A stretch of DNA of 64,000 nt, from the NCBI GenBank assembly GCA_022605405.1, contig JABYQQ010000007.1, forward strand, positions 558,001 to 622,000. The letters are read 5' to 3'. Source of the DNA: Earliella scabrosa (lineage: Eukaryota > Basidiomycota > Agaricomycetes > Polyporales > Polyporaceae). The position numbers and the translations under genes were made by a program. Shown here piece after piece: positions 23,476 to 32,257 of the stretch. Position 1 is the first letter of the stretch; every line of letters starts with the position of its first letter. The notes beneath the pieces were generated by a model. It searched no databases, was not told the origin of the DNA, and saw only the letters and a list, made by a program, of their open reading frames with translations.

Positions 23476-26400
23476 ATGCCCTCCTTCGTCTGCTTAGCTT
23501 GTCATAGCCTCTTCCCGACGCGGGCAAAGCTAAGCCGACACGTCGGGAACTCAGCTGCCTGTCATGCGCATTACAATCAGCTCTCGACAGTGCAAGCTAC
23601 GGTTCAACACAACGAAGACATGCTCACCGAACCGGAGACTCCCGTCCCCCAAGTTGCTCTCGAGGTTGAGTCTGGAGATACGTACGGCCACGCTCAGCCA
23701 GAGGATCCTTATGGTCCTGGCGGTGCAACTCGTCCCCCTTCCCCGACGAACACTCCCCCATCCAAACGCCATCGAGTGACTGTTGAAGAAGTGGTCGACG
23801 ACGAGGATGAGCGGGCACCGAATGGATGGGAATACGAGACGTACCCGGGAAGCGTTGCCGAGACTTTTGGCAAGGCCACAACCGCCTTCGAGGCGCACCG
23901 TGCTGCCCAGGAGGCCCGAGGACTTCCTTTCCATGCTCCATTCGCCGACGAGGACGAGTGGGGACTGGTGGAATGGCTCATGGCCGACACAACACAGGGA
24001 GGCGCTGACAGGTTCTGCAAATTGCCCATCGTGAGTGTACCTTTCACGATCATCATCGTTTGTTCACGTACCATCGTCCACTGGCAGACGCGCAAACGAA
24101 TGAAGCCTAGCTTCAAGAACAAAGTTGCGTTGCTCAAGAAGGTTGACAAGCTTCCTCCCGGGACCCCGTGGATCTGCGACATTCTCACCATCACTGGGAA
24201 CCGACTCGGTCCAAACGGGCAACCACTCACCGAAGAGGTGGAACTCTGGCGCCGTTCAGGCATCGGCCTCACACGCGAGCTCATCGGGAACCCTGCTTTC
24301 GACGGGTCAGTTTCCTACAAGCCTGTGCGGGTCACCAAGGGCGGCGAGAGATACTACGGAGAGATGAATACCGCAGATTGGTGGTGGGACACACAGGTGA
24401 GATATCGTACAGCCGCTCTGTTCGAGTCGCATATCATAGCTAATACGCTCGAGCAGGGCAAACTACCCGCCGGAGCTACAATCGCCCCCCTCCTCCTGGC
24501 ATCTGACAAGACCCAACTCACCGTGCTACGCGGGGACAAGACAGCGTGGCCGGTCTACCTCACCATCGGCAACATCGACAAAGCCGTCCGTCGCAAGCCT
24601 TCTCTCCACGGCGCGCTCCTGCTCGGCTACATCCCCGTCGCGAAGCTCAAGTGCTTTTCCGATGACGAGCGTTCAGATGCCTCGTACCGCCTCTTCCACG
24701 CATGCATGGCCAAGATGCTTGCGCCTCTCATAGAAGCCGGCAAGACCGGTGTGAAGATGACGTGTGCAGACGGAGAAATTCGCCTCGTCTTCCCCATCCT
24801 GGCCGCATACATCGCTGACCACCCCGAGCAGTGCCTCGTGGCGTGCTGCAAGGAGAGTCGCTGCCCGCGATGCGTAGTTCCGTTCGATGAGCGCGGGGAC
24901 CTCCACGAGCACCCACTGCGTGACCATGCGTCCACTGTCAACATCCTCGAGCAACTGGGTCACGGCATAACCCCAGACGAGTACACTGAACAAGGCCTGA
25001 GACCGATCATCAAGCCCTTTTGGGCGGACCTTCCCCACACCGACATCTTCTCATGTTTCACGCCCGACTTCCTGCACCAAATCCACAAGGGCGTCATCAA
25101 AGACCACCTCCTCAAGTGGTGTCAGAAGATCGTCGGCAAGGACGAGCTCGACGCCCGTTTCTCTACGCTGTCACAGGCCCATGGCCTCCGTCATTTCGCC
25201 CATGGCATCTCGCTCATCAGTCAGTGGACAGGCACGGAGGCCAAGGAGATCGAGAAGACGCTCCTTGGTCTCCTCGTCGGTCAGGCAGATCCCGACGTCC
25301 TTCGCGCAACACGCGCCCTCCTTGACTTCATCTACTATGCCCAATACGAGGTACATTCAGACACCACGCTCACTCACATGCGTTCCGCCTTGGTCGACTT
25401 TCACTTCCACAAGGACGCGTTCGTCAAGCTTGGGATACGCAAGGCATTCAACATACCTAAGCTCCACTCCCTGCTCCACTACATTGAGGCTATCCGGCGT
25501 CTTGGGTGTGCGGACGGGTTCAATACTGAGCATTCGGAGCGTCTCCACATCGATTTTGCCAAGGACGCGTTCCGTGCCAGTAGCAAACGAGAGTATATAG
25601 CCCAGATGACGACCTGGTTGCAGCGCCAGGAAGCCGTGGTCCGCCAGAACGCGTATCTTGCCTGGGTCCAGGGAGCGGCTGACGAACTGGATGTAGAGGG
25701 CGATGAGGACAACGACTCGGGCGTAGATGGGGAGGACAACGACATGGGTGCCACGTCGAGGGACGACCACGATGGCGCTTCTCTCGAAGACGTAAAGGCG
25801 CTTCGCGAGCTGATCAACTCGAACATCGCCCGCGCCTACCAGCTCCCACTTCACCCCACCGTCTCTCGTGTCTCCATCACCACTCTTGTCACCGAATACG
25901 GCGCTACTGCACTTCTCTCTCGCCTCGACGACTACGTGCGTACGCACCACCCAACGTCCACACGACCCACCGCATCCACGCCATTCCAAGTTTATCACTA
26001 CGTCCACCTTCTCCTACCTCCGAATATACATATCGCAAACACCAAGCGCATATGTAAGCTGCGCGCAAGCCCGTACGTCCCTCGCAAGGACGATCACAAG
26101 CCAGTACCTGCTCATTTCGACTGCGGGTTGTTCATTGACGATCGGGAGCTGTACGAACGGGAGGGCGGACTGAAAGGTACGTGCCTTGACTGGTGCCATT
26201 CACGCCTTGTTGACGCTGGCCCAGGCCTTCGACCCGGCGAGGTTCGCGCGATTTTCCGCATGCCGTCAACTGGCGGATACGTGTCGGAGCCATTCATGTA
26301 CGTCCGCTGGTTCCGTCCATTCCGCAATCCCGACCATGTCACTGGTCTTCATCCCACCTCCCATTCGACCCGGAATCACTACCGCCATGTTGGAGTCGTC

Positions 26401-26556
26401 CCTGTGCGCGATCTAGTCCGAACCTGTCATCTTATGCCAAAGTACGATACTGAAGAGATTGATCCGGATTGGACGAGTGCGAACATTCTCGACCAACCAA
26501 TTACCTTTCTATTGAACCGATATCTTGACTACCACCTCTTCTCTGCACTCTCTTAG
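23476..26556 (+). CDS. Plavaka family transposase
   Basis: DNA transposase that should cut and paste the surrounding element. The frame is open for 1,026 codons, but three in-frame stretches look like introns: 24031-24087, 24397-24456 and, less surely, 26177-26224. Removal leaves about 971 residues. The N-terminus carries a C2H2-like finger (FVCLACHSLFPTRAKLSRHV). The catalytic core shows family blocks: KLPAGATIAP, LLLASDKTQLT, WPVYLTIGNI, GYIPVAKL, ADHPEQCLVACC, CPRCVV, DIFSCFTPDFLHQIHKGVIKDHLLKW and FNTEHSERLHIDFAKDAFRAS. The last holds the HxxxxHxxxAK-like region typical of Plavaka. A Cys-rich zinc-binding motif occurs between the first acidic residues. No frameshift or internal stop is seen. 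The C-terminal 250 residues resemble the usual extra domain of these proteins. Confidence 0.9.
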   Translation: MPSFVCLACHSLFPTRAKLSRHVGNSAACHAHYNQLSTVQATVQHNEDMLTEPETPVPQVALEVESGDTYGHAQPEDPYGPGGATRPPSPTNTPPSKRHRVTVEEVVDDEDERAPNGWEYETYPGSVAETFGKATTAFEAHRAAQEARGLPFHAPFADEDEWGLVEWLMADTTQGGADRFCKLPIVSVPFTIIIVCSRTIVHWQTRKRMKPSFKNKVALLKKVDKLPPGTPWICDILTITGNRLGPNGQPLTEEVELWRRSGIGLTRELIGNPAFDGSVSYKPVRVTKGGERYYGEMNTADWWWDTQVRYRTAALFESHIIANTLEQGKLPAGATIAPLLLASDKTQLTVLRGDKTAWPVYLTIGNIDKAVRRKPSLHGALLLGYIPVAKLKCFSDDERSDASYRLFHACMAKMLAPLIEAGKTGVKMTCADGEIRLVFPILAAYIADHPEQCLVACCKESRCPRCVVPFDERGDLHEHPLRDHASTVNILEQLGHGITPDEYTEQGLRPIIKPFWADLPHTDIFSCFTPDFLHQIHKGVIKDHLLKWCQKIVGKDELDARFSTLSQAHGLRHFAHGISLISQWTGTEAKEIEKTLLGLLVGQADPDVLRATRALLDFIYYAQYEVHSDTTLTHMRSALVDFHFHKDAFVKLGIRKAFNIPKLHSLLHYIEAIRRLGCADGFNTEHSERLHIDFAKDAFRASSKREYIAQMTTWLQRQEAVVRQNAYLAWVQGAADELDVEGDEDNDSGVDGEDNDMGATSRDDHDGASLEDVKALRELINSNIARAYQLPLHPTVSRVSITTLVTEYGATALLSRLDDYVRTHHPTSTRPTASTPFQVYHYVHLLLPPNIHIANTKRICKLRASPYVPRKDDHKPVPAHFDCGLFIDDRELYEREGGLKGTCLDWCHSRLVDAGPGLRPGEVRAIFRMPSTGGYVSEPFMYVRWFRPFRNPDHVTGLHPTSHSTRNHYRHVGVVPVRDLVRTCHLMPKYDTEEIDPDWTSANILDQPITFLLNRYLDYHLFSALS

Positions 26557-26702
26557 TTGTCTCTGATGCTGTACTATGTATTCACGTACTATCAATTCTG
26601 GCGGCGTTAAAATACACTGTTCGTGCTCCTGATGCAGTGGGAACAGCGACTCAAACAACTGTGATGTCATTCCTGATACAACCTGCATGGCGCGGGCCCT
26701 AC

Positions 26703-26757
26703 AGCCCTCTACCGTACACCATAACGGCCCCCCTCGCAGCTACATAGTCCTATGTAG
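26703..26757 (-). repeat. Right terminal inverted repeat of the Plavaka-type element
   Basis: Ends (plus strand) CCTATGTAG, the inverse of the left end. It includes the palindrome CTACATAGTCCTATGTAG at 26740-26757. Confidence 0.6.
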
Positions 26758-27358
26758 ACGACATCGTGCTATAGCCGCCTACGTGCCGAGCCGGAATTCT
26801 ACAGGATATAAGCGCCCGAAAAGCGTTTCCTGATGTGGAGCCCGTGGCGCCGTCCTCTCCAACAATCAGATTGTAGTGTGAGCCAGAGACTCCCACCCCG
26901 ATCGCCGCGTGAACGAGGTTCTGCACGGACGTGCCATCCGAACGAGCAAGCGATACGTCCGTAGTTGCTGACGCCTCGCAGGACTCATTCATAGAGCCTG
27001 TCGACACCTCGAAGACGCGTCCATCTACGTCTGTGAAACGGGTTGTGATTCGCGACTTCAAGCCTTTGCGGCGGTTTCCGAGGTCGGCCACAGCGGTGGA
27101 CTCGGAATCGGAGGGAACGGGTCGGAGGCCGACCGACTCTGATGATTCGCCAGCGACCTGATCGTTTCCGGACGGGGAGCAGTTGGAAGCCTCGCAGGAG
27201 ACTGACGGCTCCGAGTCGGAGGGTGCTATCCCTGATACTGCGGATTTATGAGAGATGCGGTTCGTCTCTGGTGGCAAGACACGGGCAGTAGCCCCGCCGA
27301 GTACCGCCGTACCAGTGGCCGCTACCAGCAAGCGACGTAGACGAGGCTTAACCACCAT
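26750..27358 (-). CDS. Hypothetical Ser/Glu-rich ORF ending inside the transposon repeat
   Basis: An open frame of 202 codons starting MVVKPRLRRLLVAATGTAVLGG, which looks like a signal peptide or mitochondrial leader, then a Ser/Glu/Asp-rich linker and a short Gly/Val-rich region. The stop codon TAG (26750-26752) lies within the right inverted repeat of the transposon, so the C-terminus is created by the insertion, or the ORF is fortuitous. I recognise no domain. It might be the 5' half of the gene whose 3' half remains at 19621-20391, but the two parts show no family link that I can see. Confidence 0.3.
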   Translation of the reverse strand: MVVKPRLRRLLVAATGTAVLGGATARVLPPETNRISHKSAVSGIAPSDSEPSVSCEASNCSPSGNDQVAGESSESVGLRPVPSDSESTAVADLGNRRKGLKSRITTRFTDVDGRVFEVSTGSMNESCEASATTDVSLARSDGTSVQNLVHAAIGVGVSGSHYNLIVGEDGATGSTSGNAFRALISCRIPARHVGGYSTMSST

Positions 27359-28172
27359 GTGGTTGGAAGCAGATGATGTCGTAATGTCTACTCGTGAATG
27401 ATGACAACGAGGCCTACGGGCAATTCAGAATAAAAGATACGAACTCACTGCTTATTCAAGTCCAGAGCGGCGCAATGGTCGCTTTCGGGAGATTGGTACT
27501 CAAGAGAGGCGATCGGATGTCGAGGTCCCGAACGCGAACGAGACATATATATCACTCATTCTCCGCCTAATGACTACGAGGGAAAAGCTGATGACGGAGA
27601 GGAGGCATGCAACACCATTCTCCTGACATGTTTCGCCGCGATAGCTGGCAACTGTGCGACATCACGTTGGATATCCGGATTCACAAAGCGATGGGAACAT
27701 CAAGAAGGCAAGAAGGTGAGCTTCTCTCCGGATATCCTGGGATATCGAGGGGAGACGCCGGTTCTTCTCCAATACACTGACGGTGACTGACCTTCTCAGC
27801 GCCTGAAAACGCACCATGTGTCAGATGTCGGATCATGGTTTGGAGATACGAAGACCCTGGATAAACTGAAAGATGATGGGCGCTGGTCAGTTATTTCAAC
27901 TTATCTGGATTGTACAGGTATGGAACCTCCGACTCACTTCGTCTTCCAGACATCAAGGTACGTTATACCGAGATTGTCGAAGGAAGTAGCCTTGTTCGCA
28001 CTTCGGGGCGGCATCAACAAGGAAGACTGGCTAGATGATATCCATGCCTAAGCACAGAGATATAGTTCAAGTTCGGTCGTCAAACAGTCGTCGTGATTCT
28101 GCGGGACGTACAGAAAGATAATCTCTACTTATGGGTCTGACACGTGCTATGCACTGCATGTACCGAACTTGC
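27359..28172. other. Intergenic region, no supported gene
   Basis: This contains a 77-codon plus-strand ORF at 27818-28051 with no recognisable similarity and no start context of note. I see no repeats or RNA genes. Confidence 0.4.
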
Positions 28173-29465
28173 TCAAGGTCCACGCCCGCTCCCCAGGGTC
28201 TGCTGGTGTAGTAGGCGCTGGGCATCGTGGTATACCTCCGAAGGTGGCAGAACGATCTCCTCATACTGCGGAAGCTCCTCCCACCGCGCTTTTAGCGGGT
28301 CTTGCATTATTTTCACTGCGGCGTCTTCTGTTTCTGTGGGAGTGGTGGATGGCGAATATCCAGCGGTCTCTGCAGCTCGACAAGAGGGGGGTATCATCTC
28401 ATGCTTCTCAGGCGGAACGGAGAGACGAGCCATGGAAGATGGGGTAATCGCTGGGTCCAATGGAATGTGCTGTGAAGTTGCACTGTCGTCCCCGGCAGAT
28501 GAGGGCAAACGAAGGTAGTGGGTAGATTGCCCTTCATACCTAACGTCTTGTGGGGCTGGCACGAGAACGCAGTGGAGACTGGGAGTATCGAATTGGAGGG
28601 ACTTGATCGAGGAGCGTGCGTCCTCACTCGAAGTAACAGTTCGGATAGCGTCTGGAGGTCCCATATGGGATTCGCTCGTGGGGAGGATGGTCTGAGATGC
28701 AGCGTGTCGGCGCCGGGCTAGGAATAAGAAGCAAACAACGACAACGACGCAAACAGTGACTCCACCGATAGCAACTCCAATGATGATTCCGAGAGGCACG
28801 GGGTTACGAGACTGTAAGGCTGACGATTAATATACAGGGATTGAGAATCCGGCAGGGTAGCTGCTCACCTCAGACGCTGTGGCGGGGGTCGTGACTGCGG
28901 CAGGGGTGTTATACTCGTCGCCAGGGACGTGCCCGGAGGTGTAAACGATGTAGTCGAAGAGGATCAACGACTCCATAGATCCTCCTGTTTGCATGGTGAA
29001 CGTGTGGGTCGCGTCCGGCATGGATTCGTTCTTGTACACCAAGACGCTGTATTGCAAGACTCCGACGCTGCTAGGAATTGCGTGGTGTATGAACTGCCCC
29101 ACGGCGTAGCCGTCGAGGTAGAAGGAGAGTTCGGTAGGTGCGTCGTCTGCTACGATGTTGTATACGTAGAGGGCAGTTCCGGTGAACTGCACGGTCATCG
29201 TGTAGAGCTGGGTAGTGCTCGCAAGGTACGACACGTAGTGCCAGGTACCGTTGAGTGCGGAGCTGGCATTGGGCTGTACTTCGCACCCCATGCATTTCGA
29301 GCCTTGCTTCCAAGCACCGGGGGGTTCGTACACAGGCTTCATTCCGGTGTGGCTGTCGCCGCCTTCGTCGTCGACCGTGTAGTTCATCCCCTTTGACGCA
29401 ACCTGCGCTGCTAGAAGTGACAGGAGCGGGATGAATTGCCAGGAAAGTCTCGCGGTTGGGAGCAT
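28173..29465 (-). CDS. Single-pass membrane protein with extracellular beta-sandwich-like domain
   Basis: Exons are 29465-28869 and 28811-28173, 411 residues. A signal peptide (LSWQFIPLLSLLAAQVAS) is followed by about 165 residues of ectodomain with N-glycosylation sites (NYT, NASS, NGT) and the motifs NGTWHYVSY, FTGTALYVYNIV, LSFYLDG, HTFTMQTGGS and ILFDYIVYT. A short Thr/Pro stalk, a TM helix (GIIIGVAIGGVTVCVVVVVCFLFLA), an ARRRH stop-transfer motif and a 180-residue disordered tail with an LPQYEE motif complete it. This architecture is a large lineage-expanded family in Agaricomycetes with no established function; a surface receptor or cell-wall sensor is a guess. The remnant at 19621-20391 has the same stalk-TM-tail plan. 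Confidence 0.8.
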
Positions 29466-29948
29466 TGTGAGGATGGTGATGACAGGCTGACGGTGATGTC
29501 GTGTAAGTCTGGATGGCCATTATCGACCTGAATAGCGGAACTCACTACGAAGTGCTGAAAAGCTTGGATGACGCCAATGGACGGTGACTATGCCATTCCG
29601 GTCCAATACTTATACTACGGTGTCAAGATGTCCAGTAGAGTTCTTCATCGGAGGCTCATGGAGGAAGTTTTTGCCGACGGCATGAACGCAATTGTTATGA
29701 ACTGCGAGAAATGAGTCGGAGTAGGTCGATGTAGACTGAACCACGCGTGCACATATCTACGGAGCGCTCAACGTTTTCCCCGGATATTCCCGAGCGGGTG
29801 CCCAAAACCCTCCCCGCACTTCGTATTGACGAGGATAATTCTGACAACAGTCCGCACTCTTTCGAGTCCAAGTTTGTCAACGCTACACTGCACTGGTATT
29901 GACTATAGCTGAATCGACTCACTGGAAAGTCTGGTCCGTCGTGTAAAG
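29466..29948. other. Intergenic spacer
   Basis: Promoter of the membrane-protein gene and 3' end of the GH20 gene, 483 bp. An 85-codon minus-strand ORF (29695-29952) has no recognisable similarity and overlaps the end of GH20; I do not regard it as real. Confidence 0.4.
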
Positions 29949-30605
29949 TCATAGTATCCCAAGCACCAACTTGACGTTTTTTATTCTGCCGGTGAAGCCG
30001 TCTGTGCCGAGACGCTCCGACGGTGCGGCGAAGGACATGTTTCCCAACGCCATGTAGTCGCCCCAGATATCCATTAGCGTCTGCCAGTATCGCGGCTTTG
30101 CGTCATCTCCGTCAATTACGGCATAGGTGTACTCGCGCGTCGCGTGTATCGAGATATCCGTATATCTGTCGGTCGGAAGCGTGTATTCCAGCGCGTACAG
30201 CTGCCCGGTCGCCTCGAACGTGAGGTTCGCGACGTGGAGCTTGGAGTCGATGCCGGAGAACATGATCCCCGTGTCGGGAGAGTGCGGGTCGGGCTTGACG
30301 CTGAACGAGAGCGTGTACGGAGGGCCAACGGATGGGACATTCGTGATCAGTGAGCGATACGTCCCTGGATATTCGTACACGACGTTCCCGGACCTCGGCT
30401 TCACAACGCGATTGAGGTTCTGGCCTGGAGCTGCAGCGTTCAGCGCAGGGTACACAGTGTCGAACTGGCTGCGAGTGAGCGCCGTCGTGCGGACGTCGCT
30501 CCCTGCCCACGCCTTCTCCGCAAACACCGCCATGCTCCGCGCGAGCTGGTAGTAAATCTCGAGCGCGGTCGTCGCGTTGTTGCCCCAATCGTTCCAGAGC
30601 GCGAA

Positions 30606-30610
30606 GATCG
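30606..30610 (+). repeat. Target-site duplication GATCG, left copy
   Basis: GATCG directly precedes the left LTR. The same five bases follow the right LTR at 32258-32262. A 5-bp duplication is the usual product of Copia-type integrases. Confidence 0.95.
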
Positions 30611-30830
30611 TGTCGGAAGTTGAGCAATTTAGCGCTCGTATTAGTCATCTGTACCCCCCCTATGGTATATGCTTAGTCATTCGCTTAGTCATCTCTTACT
30701 TAGGTTTTCCTCTTGGACTACGTATGTTTATCTCGAATTTTCCCTACTTAGAGTATATAAACTCGTGTACATAGTCGTCGTATACACGCCAATTTATCCG
30801 TTCTCCCTCGAGCCGGTTAAAGTTGCGACA
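30611..30830 (+). repeat. Left LTR (220 bp) of the Copia-type element
   Basis: Begins TGTCGG and ends GCGACA, a TG...CA boundary with an inverted-repeat tip. It contains a TATA box (TATATAA, 30754-30760) suited to drive the element transcript. Reading base by base, I find no difference from the right LTR. Confidence 0.97.
30754..30760 (+). promoter_or_regulatory. TATA box in the LTR promoter
   Basis: TATATAA in the left LTR, about 70 bp before the LTR end and 173 bp before the gag start. The same box is present in the right LTR, where it could transcribe GH20 sequence in antisense. Confidence 0.5.
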
Positions 30831-30849
30831 GGTTATGAGCCCTGCGCTC
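30831..30849 (+). other. Primer-binding site complementary to the anticodon arm of initiator tRNA-Met
   Basis: The first 19 bases after the left LTR, GGTTATGAGCCCTGCGCTC, are complementary to the conserved initiator-tRNA segment GCGCAGGGCUCAUAACC, not to the tRNA 3' end. Priming from a half tRNA cut in the anticodon loop is the Drosophila copia mechanism and occurs in other Pseudoviridae. Confidence 0.75.
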
Positions 30850-30932
30850 AGACCCTAGGCCAGCGACATCGGCGCTTCCGCTTATCTCGTCTTCCCGCGC
30901 TCGCTTATCTAATCTCGCTCGCCCTCACCGCC

Positions 30933-31760
30933 ATGGCCGCCGACAGCAACATCAACTCCCTGCTCGGCAACGTCCCCAAGCTCACCGGGACGAACTATCA
31001 GGACTGGAAGTTCGCCGTCCAGATGGTTCTCCGACGCGCCGGCTGCCTCTCCGTCGCGAACGGCACCGAAGAGCGGCCCACCACCCGGGACAAGGCAGCA
31101 GAGTGGGACAAGCTCTCGGAGCTAGCGCTCACGATCATCGGGCTCACGGTCAACCCCGATCAGTACAACCATATCCGGAAGTCGACCACCGGCCCGGCCG
31201 CCTGGACCGCGCTCCGCAACGTCCACGAGAAGAACACCCGCGGCACGCGCATCACCCTCAAGCGCGAATTTTACATGGCCGCCCACAACCCCGAACACCC
31301 CGTCCGCGAGTACACAAACCGCATCACCGACCTCGCGAACCGTCTCAACGCGATCGGCGTCTCCCTCAAGGACGACGACATCGTCGACGTCATGATCTAC
31401 GGCCTCCACCCATCCTGGTCCAGCATCGCCGCTACCCTCTCGACCACGCAGGGCGACCTCAAGCTCGCTGACGTCATCAACGCCCTCGAGGACGAAGAAG
31501 CCCGACGCGCGCAAGAAGCCGCATCCGAGCCGCCCGAGACGGCGCTTATCGCACGATCGCGCACGCGCACTCAGAACGCGCGCCCCCGCAGCGCGAACTG
31601 CTACGTCTGCGACCAGCCCGGCCACATCGCGCGCGACTGCCCGAAGCGTCCCAACCGCAGCGCGACCAACGCGAACACCGCGCCTAGCGCGAACACGGCC
31701 ATCGCGAACGATCCCTTCGACACTGGCGTCTCTGCGCCCTCCTTCGGCACCGTTTGGTGA
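30933..31760 (+). CDS. Gag protein of the Copia-type element (UBN2-like, CCHC knuckle)
   Basis: Structural protein forming the virus-like particle of a fungal LTR element; 275 residues. The start at 30933 (CCACC-like context, MAADSNINS) was chosen over upstream in-frame codons because these lie in the LTR. Residues 10-180 match the UBN2/gag-polypeptide pattern: KLTGTNYQDWKFAV, then TTGPAAWTALRNVHEKN, MAAHNPEHPVREYTNRI and LNAIGVSLKDDDIVDVMIYGL. A basic stretch and one zinc knuckle, CYVCDQPGHIARDC (C-x2-C-x4-H-x4-C, residues 223-236), bind RNA. The ORF ends normally, with no frameshift site leading to pol. GC content and codon use are host-like, although the LTRs are AT-richer. Confidence 0.92.
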   Translation: MAADSNINSLLGNVPKLTGTNYQDWKFAVQMVLRRAGCLSVANGTEERPTTRDKAAEWDKLSELALTIIGLTVNPDQYNHIRKSTTGPAAWTALRNVHEKNTRGTRITLKREFYMAAHNPEHPVREYTNRITDLANRLNAIGVSLKDDDIVDVMIYGLHPSWSSIAATLSTTQGDLKLADVINALEDEEARRAQEAASEPPETALIARSRTRTQNARPRSANCYVCDQPGHIARDCPKRPNRSATNANTAPSANTAIANDPFDTGVSAPSFGTVW

Positions 31761-32023
31761 ACGCGCCCCCCCCTTCCTTCGGCACATCGGATATCTCCGT
31801 CGTAGTGGTCAGGTGACCTGGTGGACGCGGCGCCGAGGCCTTCCCACCACGAGCGAGTGCTCCTGCGGCATGAGGGAGATTTACGGTCTCATTGGTACTT
31901 AGCGGTAACTTTTGCGATATCTTTTGCGGGTTAACTCCCCATTAGGGTCTTATGAGTTCTTATGCGTTCTCACGGACATTCTATGGTCTCTTATGGTAAC
32001 TTTTATGCGCATTTATGGTAGCT

Positions 32024-32037
32024 AAATTGAGGGGGAG
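32024..32037 (+). other. Polypurine tract before the right LTR
   Basis: TTGAGGGGGAG ends directly at the right LTR (TGTCGG). This is the expected position for plus-strand DNA priming. Confidence 0.8.
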
Positions 32038-32257
32038 TGTCGGAAGTTGAGCAATTTAGCGCTCGTATTAGTCATCTGTACCCCCCCTATGGTATATGCT
32101 TAGTCATTCGCTTAGTCATCTCTTACTTAGGTTTTCCTCTTGGACTACGTATGTTTATCTCGAATTTTCCCTACTTAGAGTATATAAACTCGTGTACATA
32201 GTCGTCGTATACACGCCAATTTATCCGTTCTCCCTCGAGCCGGTTAAAGTTGCGACA
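32038..32257 (+). repeat. Right LTR (220 bp) of the Copia-type element
   Basis: Starts TGTCGG, ends GCGACA, and shows no difference from the left LTR by eye, including the run of seven C. It is followed by the second GATCG. Confidence 0.97.

Larger units (their letters stand above)
20429..26757. mobile_element. Plavaka-type DNA transposon with two divergent genes
   Basis: The left end starts CTACATAGGCGCTGTAGC at 20429. The right end, read on the minus strand from 26757, starts CTACATAGGACTATGTAGC. The first nine bases are identical, and weaker similarity continues for about 45 bp. Both ends contain short palindromes that could fold. The 6,329-bp interior carries the transposase gene (plus) and a DUF6532 gene (minus), divergent from a 191-bp promoter. 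Both genes look intact, so the copy may be autonomous. I cannot define a target-site duplication with confidence, and the exact termini may be off by a few bases. Confidence 0.7.
30611..32257 (+). mobile_element. Non-autonomous Copia-type LTR retrotransposon carrying only gag (TR-GAG-like)
   Basis: The element is 1,647 bp: LTR 30611-30830, interior 30831-32037, LTR 32038-32257, with a GATCG duplication on both sides. The interior has a tRNA-primer site directly after the left LTR, one gag ORF and a purine tract directly before the right LTR. The 277 bp between gag and the right LTR hold no trace of protease, integrase or reverse transcriptase. Retrotransposition must use pol supplied by another element. 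The identical LTRs indicate a very recent insertion. It lies in the GH20 gene in antisense orientation to it. Confidence 0.93.

Noticed and set aside
27818..28051. 77-codon plus-strand ORF.
   Set aside because: No similarity recognised, short, and without supporting splice or promoter signals; listed only within the spacer entry.
31761..32037. Possible pol remnant downstream of gag.
   Set aside because: No reverse transcriptase, integrase or protease motif is visible in any frame in these 277 bp.
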